64,000 nt of DNA from the NCBI GenBank assembly GCA_963920765.1, contig OY987247.1, positions 22,478,471-22,542,470 of the forward strand, read 5' to 3'. The stretch comes from Ulota crispa (lineage: Eukaryota > Streptophyta > Bryopsida > Orthotrichales > Orthotrichaceae). Shown one piece after another: positions 58,568-64,000 of this stretch. Position numbers and translations under genes: made by a program. A model generated the notes under the pieces. It saw only the letters and a list, made by a program, of their open reading frames with translations, searched no databases and was not told where the DNA came from. Every line of letters begins with the position of its first letter. Position 1 is the stretch's first letter.

Positions 58568-61397
58568 TGTGAGAACTAATGAATCTACGTGGTGGATGTA
58601 TCAGTGAAGTAATTGGTGCTGGGTTGTATCTAGCATTATGATACTAGTGCTGCTATATTGTGTTCCCATAGTTGCAAATGTCTAGACATCCGCCCAACAC
58701 ATGTTAGTACTAAAAGATAACTACATTGAAAGACAAAACAATCATGCAAGGAAGATTGAACTATGTTTAAATGTAAAGTTTGTATATTTTGTACAAAATT
58801 GTATGCATAGTATAAAGTTGTATTTAGGGTATGAAATTGTACGCATGGAATGATATATGCATGTGTTGCAAGCAAGGACAACAAATAGTTGTAAATGACA
58901 TATATTCATACGCACATTTGATTATGGGGTGAAAGACCATCAGTGCATGAAACGCATGGACTCTTGTAACTAACTTTGGTAAAGCTAGTTAAAACTTGTA
59001 TTATATAAAAAAGAACCACCTATGTACAATTGATTGTGAATAGTAGTTCTAAACGCTAGTCTTTTTGCAAGACCATTGTCTACCACATTCTCCCTCTATC
59101 ATTGCTAATAATATCAATTTCAACCCATACTGACAATATGACCTACATAGTAATCATTAGCATTATACTCCTGCAATATGCCACAAATTATCCTCAACAT
59201 TCAAAGCAATAAACATCTAAAATCAACAGCTAATTCTATTTGTAACAAGCAATGTCATATTATGTCTAGAATCAATGGGGATAGAAGCCCCACACTACAA
59301 ATTCAATATTATAAAATATGCCACACTACAATGGTAATTTTAATACTAAACCATAAACCCTAAGCATTGGAGGGAAATAAGTCTTCATTTGCCAAAAAAC
59401 ACTTCTATGTCAAGTAATGTCCAATATCTAGACAATGCAGCAACATGGCCACATCCTTCTGATTGTGCAGTACATTCCAATGTTTGTGAGCCTCATTGTG
59501 CATGATAGGATAGTGGAAGACGCTGAATTGAATTTTGCATAGAAGCCTCTGCCCACAAATCTACCTAGCAATAAACACATTCAAAAGCAATCGTAAGACT
59601 ACATACACGCACAATTTAGTACTAAGTTCAAGTCTAGTAATTACTTATGGAAGAAACATAAACAAATGATGATGTAAAATTAGCGCTGTAAAAGATGAGT
59701 TACTCCCATGCAACTTGGCTTTGGTACCACTGAGACCAAATACTCCAAGGATCTCCAAAGGAAAAGGATTGTGAACTCCACCTATTGCAAACACTGCAGA
59801 AGCACTTTCACAAGTGCGTGAGCTGCTTCTCTTGCACTTCCGCTTGCTCTCATAATTTGAAATTGCGAGGTCCTTTCACCATCGTAAGAGTACTTAGGAG
59901 CTTAATGAAAACCTCGGTCTACTAATTTTGACTCAGGGCTCAATATTAGGGAACAAAACAACCACATCCAAGAGATTCAAATAGATTGTATATAGCTTAA
60001 TAAATATTGAATGCCTCTAGTCCATGACCTTAGTGTAATTGTTGTCATCAATAAAGATAGTACATAAGGTCCAATTGAATTTACAATGAAAGGTATACCT
60101 ATGGATTTAGTACTCCATGTTTAGATTTTCTTATTGGTAGTACAATTGTTAATAATTTAAATCAAAGACAATTGTTCCATTTGGATTGACTAGAACTATT
60201 GTAAATATTAGAAGTACAACATGTAATCACAAACATCACAAACAATGAAAATTTGGAACTAAATGTAATTCAATGATTTTGAACATGAATATGGGTTACA
60301 ATTAGTACAATTAGTACTAATGATACCAGAAGGTGGTACTGCAGTGATGTACTAACATTCCTTTAGTTACAAGTTTTGGTACAAATGCATTTGTACTACT
60401 GCACACATTAGAAACACTACAATTTCTAAAGTTCAAGCAACTCAACAATTTAGAATTTGGACCTTGGTTGAAGGTAGTACAATTTGTATTCTTTGAACTA
60501 TAAGATGGTAGCGCAACACTTTCCAAACATTCAATTCAATTACCAATGTTGGTGCAAATGCAATTGTCCTGTTACAATGACATACAATTCATAATAAGAA
60601 TAGTACATGAACCATCACAAAAACTGCTGATGTACAAAGAAATGAGGAACTTCCATAGTGAGTTCAAGAATTGTACGTCATGAATCTGAACTCCATTCTC
60701 TCTAATGCATAGAGGATAAGCGCTTGAAATTTGTAGCCACTATTATACTACTTGAAGGAAACAACTAAATCAGAACAGTACGCTCATTTCTAGATACTAA
60801 TGGCTTTTCATTCCATTGGATTAAGATAGTAAATCTATGACCATCTTACACTACAGTTGAACATAATTCAATGTAATGAATGCTTACAATTTGTATAACA
60901 TAGAAAGATAATAATTAGTGCATTAAAATGAAGAATATGTCTCAATTATGTTGTCATGGGTAAGGATTTGAAAAAATGGAGAGCAAGACAAGAGCTGGAC
61001 TTGTTGACTACGCCATGTGCAAACTAGAAATCTGGAACTACCGCATTCAATTCGAGACTATAATCAAACACAGCGCTAATGATGCCTTCAAATTGACCAT
61101 TGGAAGGAACCATTTTGAGATTCCTACAGTAAACAAACCAAAAGCACAGTGTCAATTAGTTCTAGGGTGTGTGCATTACATTATAGCTTGTACGATAAGC
61201 ATTTGAGAAGCTAGCTGAGAACTTCTCCTACTCCCTTGTCCTTTCAGACTTTGGAGCCTTCTTTTTTTGCCAATGGAGGCCCGCCCTAGCCATTGAGGAA
61301 CTTGACGGAGCCCTCACGACTGCCCATGTGCAAGGCCATATTATCTTTACTCTCCACACTAGGCCCTCTAACCTTGATCAGTAGTACAATTCTCTAG
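58568..61397. other. No convincing gene; GTACAA-rich
   Basis: Short frames only. The one at 60976-61206 starts with ATG (MESKTRAGLVDYAMCKLEIW) and is not recognised. GTACAA/TTGTAC words are frequent between 58780 and 60680, often paired in inverse order, as in GTACAAATGCATTTGTAC (60372-60389). Confidence 0.45.
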
Positions 61398-62035
61398 CTA
61401 GCCTGCCTCCCCTTCCACGTAAAAAAAAAATACTTGTTGACAATGCACAAGGAAAGCAAACAATTCATAACCAAAAGGAGCAAGGCAATTGAAGTTTGCC
61501 ATGGTAAGACCCCACTCATCTTTCTTGACAGTTGCATTTGCACCCCTGTAATTTGCCTTGACCCAATCACATACAATTAGTACAATGCAGTGGCGTCCAT
61601 AGTTTAAGTCAATTATCTCCAATATTTGCCTTATATACTCAAGGGATGCCTCTACGGGGTTCAAATCTCCTCTGCTAGTTCAATAAGGTCTATGAAATAT
61701 AGCAGCTATCCAGACTCACAGGTTTTAGTGATATTCTCCTTTGCACTTTTCACTCTATAGTGGTATCTGTAAGTATACATACTCTTGAATTTTTGTGCAA
61801 GTAAAGATGGTGCTCTTGAAAAGTCTGCAACATCATCAAGAACATGGTGGCCATTTGCTTCAGCATTTGCAACTTGCGTTTTCAACCACTCTGCAAACCT
61901 CGAAATGTCCTCTAAATCACTAGGATATGGCACCCATCTTCTGCCGGTCCTTTGTGGATGTGCTCTACGGAATTTTACCCTAGCGTCCATTGTGTCTTGC
62001 CTAGCCCGAGCCCTTTTGTATGTCCTGCACAACAT
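61398..62035 (-). pseudogene. DUF4216-like domain relic, element C
   Basis: Two minus-strand frames in different phases (62035-61706 and 61664-61398) together read ARVKFRRAHPQRTGRRWVPY, QKFKSMYTYRYHYRVKSAKE, NPVEASLEYIRQILEIIDLN, YRGANATVKKDEWGLTMANF and CQQVFFFYVEGEAG. This is collinear with 26448-27038 and 11496-12300. A frameshift and stops near 61680-61705 break it. It belongs to a third CACTA copy, distinct from elements A and B. Confidence 0.72.
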
Positions 62036-62329
62036 TCAAAACGGCATTCTAAGTCAGTGATTGGAAGTTACAAATGTATTGATGCCAAGCATAAGCACTG
62101 CTACATACCATAAATCATCACTCATTATTATAAATTGTAAGACTCAGTAGCTTCATTCTTAGATATTCATATGGATATTTCATTGTACATGAAAACTACT
62201 ACTTCAAATTCTTATTTAGAGCATGCACTAATAGCACAAATGTTCAAGCATAAGTACTTTCTTGATTAGGCTATCAAAAAAAAACATAGTACATCAAGAA
62301 TAAGCTCACCTATGGTACACCTCAAGATG

Positions 62330-62650
62330 GCTTGAATTGTCTAAAACAAAATTGTGCATTGCATTCCACAATTCTAAAGACAAATGTCTTGATTTCCTCT
62401 TTCCCTCTAGAATCTTGTCCACCATTGTTGGGTCCTTGTTTTCATCCTATACTCTTCTGGATGTAATGTTATACTCAGACATGTACTCTATTATGAATCC
62501 TAAAGCTTCCTTTATCTGATAACCTTGAGCATTGTTTCCTTCCGATTTAGCTAGATTTTTAACAAATCCCTTCATACTAGAAATAACACTCTTACAAGTA
62601 CATCCACTTGGTGTGGAAAGGCCCAAGCAAGAAACAATGTTATCTTACTT
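62330..62650 (-). pseudogene. DUF4218 end and linker of element C transposase
   Basis: Reading leftward, GPFHTKWMYL matches the conserved R/KWMYPFER motif. VISSMKGFVKNLAKSEGNNA, IKEALGFIIEYMSEYNITS and DENKDPTMVDKILEGKRKSR follow in one frame, with a TAG replacing the Trp of the W-D/N motif. The same linker occurs in element A at 11080-11150. It shows that a full tnp2 gene once lay here; its upstream part to the right is missing. Confidence 0.65.
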
Positions 62651-62869
62651 GGAGCACAAACAAGCATAGTTGTTAGGATGTTGTACATCGTTATAGAATA
62701 GCCACATGTAATGCACAAAATATTTTGGGTTCTCTATCAAGACTTCTAACATGCAAACATCCTTCTTTTCTTATGTATTTCCATGGACATCACCTTAAAA
62801 CACTCACACAAGGCAGTTCAAAAAATTCATGAAAAATTTACAAGGTAATAAAACTACCATTATTTGAAC

Positions 62870-63309
62870 AGGGTATTGGCAAAGAATTGAAAGTTAAGTT
62901 TTCCATAACTATTTCAATATTTGACTTTGATAATCAAGTTGCTTCATTTGTGCATGGAATCATTCTAGATGTGGATACTTGCTTGAGAGAAGGAGACCGC
63001 CTTGAGCCATGGAGTGCATCAAGGAAATCTTTGCAAAGCACATCAAGAAGGAACAATGCAATTATGGCTTCCCTAGTTTTTGGAACTTGCATTCAGACAA
63101 ATTCTGAACAAGAGCCTCTAAAGAAAAATAGAGGACGCCCAAAATTGAAGTCAAAGTTACCACTTTGAGACAAGAACAATGGAAAGGTAAAACTTTGAAA
63201 GTAGCATCTACAGATGTTGTACTAGTTCAATTGAAGAAAGCGATACCTAATTTGGACGAGCTTTGCAAAAAGAGAGAAAACAATGCTGTAGCATGTGGAC
63301 GCAAGGTTA
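62870..63309 (+). pseudogene. AT-hook-containing exon, frameshifted, unrecognised
   Basis: After a TTTGAACAG acceptor near 62871 a frame encodes VDTCLREGDRLEPWSASRKS and then KKNRGRPKLKSK, a typical AT-hook (RGRP core) that would bind AT-rich DNA. It stops at 63168. A one-base shift continues as TLKVASTDVVLVQLKKAIPN to a CAAG|GTTAGG donor at 63310. The exon is followed within five bases by a CACTA terminus (63315). The family is not recognised. It reads opposite to element C and may be the host gene or cargo. Confidence 0.42.
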
Positions 63310-63314
63310 GGTTA

Positions 63315-64000
63315 CACTAGTAGAAAATTTAGCATAAAATCAACAAAATTTCAACCAAAAATTGTTGGTTTTTTCTATTGATTTGGTCAAGTTGATTTGG
63401 ATACTTTTCAACAAGAGTATGTTGATTTTCTGTTGATTTCTTGTTGATTATTTATTGTATTCTATTAATTTTTTGTTGATTTTCTCTTAAATTTCATGTA
63501 TTTTATGCTGTTCAATTCTATTTTTTTTAATTATTATTATTTTTTCATAGAATTTTCCTTTTTTTAAATAAAAAAGTGAAATTTTTATAAGGGCCGAGCA
63601 ACTGCCCGTAATGCCGGGCAATTGCCCATGGCGCCGGGCAGGGTTGCCAGCAGTGGGGTTTGAACCCCCCACCATTGGGTTTACAAACCACAAGACTACC
63701 ACATCATTCACAACCACTAGCACTCATGCACTCACACGTGCACAATAGAATCATGATTATATTTGTACATTAAATGTTCATGTTTTTGGTAAGCCCAAAG
63801 ACTTTGGAGGCTATTTTGGCCCATTAAAAGACTTTATTTTCAAGAAACTTAGAATTAAGAAAAGTTGGTAAATGTATTTTACTCTCACCTCCAACAAATT
63901 TTTTTGGATTTCAATCTTTTTATCAAAAGTTATGAGCTAAAATCAAAGAAGGTGTTTAGAAATTTTAAAAAAATTGTTTATTTCCATCCTTTTGATTTTG
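63315..64000. mobile_element. Left end of a further CACTAGTAGAAAA element, truncated by window
   Basis: CACTAGTAGAAAATTTAGCA starts at 63315, matching the ends of element B and of the MITEs. GTTGATT recurs at least five times between 63391 and 63480 as subterminal repeats. The element's right end lies beyond 64000. It contains the GC-rich tRNA-like segment at 63596-63716. Confidence 0.6.
63596..63716 (-). repeat. tRNA-like sequence or SINE head, plus CCGGGCA repeats
   Basis: On the minus strand, GGGGGTTCAAACCCC (63655-63669) is a perfect B-box/T-arm. Upstream lie a GATGTGGTAGTC A-box-like word and a GTGGTTTGTAAACCC loop resembling an anticodon arm. Downstream, three GCCGGGCAATTGCCC-like units occur in tandem (63592-63645). 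A real tRNA is unlikely because the acceptor stem does not close. A tRNA-derived SINE head or tRNA pseudogene fits better. Confidence 0.4.

Overview
The window looks like AT-rich, repeat-dense nuclear DNA of a land plant. The evidence is several decayed copies of plant-type CACTA (En/Spm) tnp2 transposase genes with their DUF4218 and DUF4216-like C-terminal parts, CACTA-type termini with 3-bp target duplications, GT-AG introns of plant size, and a degenerate SUVR-class SET-domain gene. I cannot name the species from sequence alone. Nothing prokaryotic or organellar is seen. No gene here can be called intact and expressed with confidence: almost every recognisable reading frame carries stops or frameshifts.

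Layout. 1-1.1 kb is a degenerate tandem array. 1.95-5.85 kb holds minus-strand coding remnants of an unrecognised gene. 6.08-6.92 kb holds a plus-strand zinc-finger remnant and a decayed SET domain. 8.4-13.25 kb is a CACTA element (A) on the plus strand, with a clear right terminus. 13.3-17.1 kb is nearly featureless. 17.155-35.272 kb is bounded by inward-facing matching CACTA termini and contains a minus-strand tnp2 gene relic (element B). Nested in it are two palindromic CACTA-derived MITEs, one gene-like patch at 25.1-25.6 kb and a strikingly C-rich, G-poor stretch. 36-38.6 kb has plus-strand fragments resembling the second CACTA protein. A foldback MITE lies at 41.93-42.26 kb.

Two related plus-strand genes follow. 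One begins at 42.88 kb with a 332-codon open frame and continues through a coiled coil, a RING-like finger and a lysine-rich tail (to 45.69 kb). The other, at 53.07-54.95 kb, is a decayed paralog. Between them is a large inverted repeat with arms of about 0.9 kb (47.26-48.18 and 50.72-51.63 kb). Downstream of the second paralog, 56.59-58.57 kb contains five exons of an H3K9-methyltransferase-like (SUVR) gene. Its splice phases fit perfectly, but it has three in-frame stops and has lost cofactor-binding and zinc-binding residues. 61.4-62.65 kb is a third minus-strand tnp2 relic (C). 62.87-63.31 kb is a plus-strand AT-hook exon, abutted by a new CACTA terminus at 63.315 kb that runs off the window and contains a tRNA-like sequence.

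The most interesting themes are: two independent SET-domain remnants next to DNA-transposon material, a paralogous coiled-coil/RING-like gene family I do not recognise, GTACAA-rich flanks around those genes that look like transposase-binding subterminal repeats, and the long inverted repeat as a possible double-stranded RNA source.
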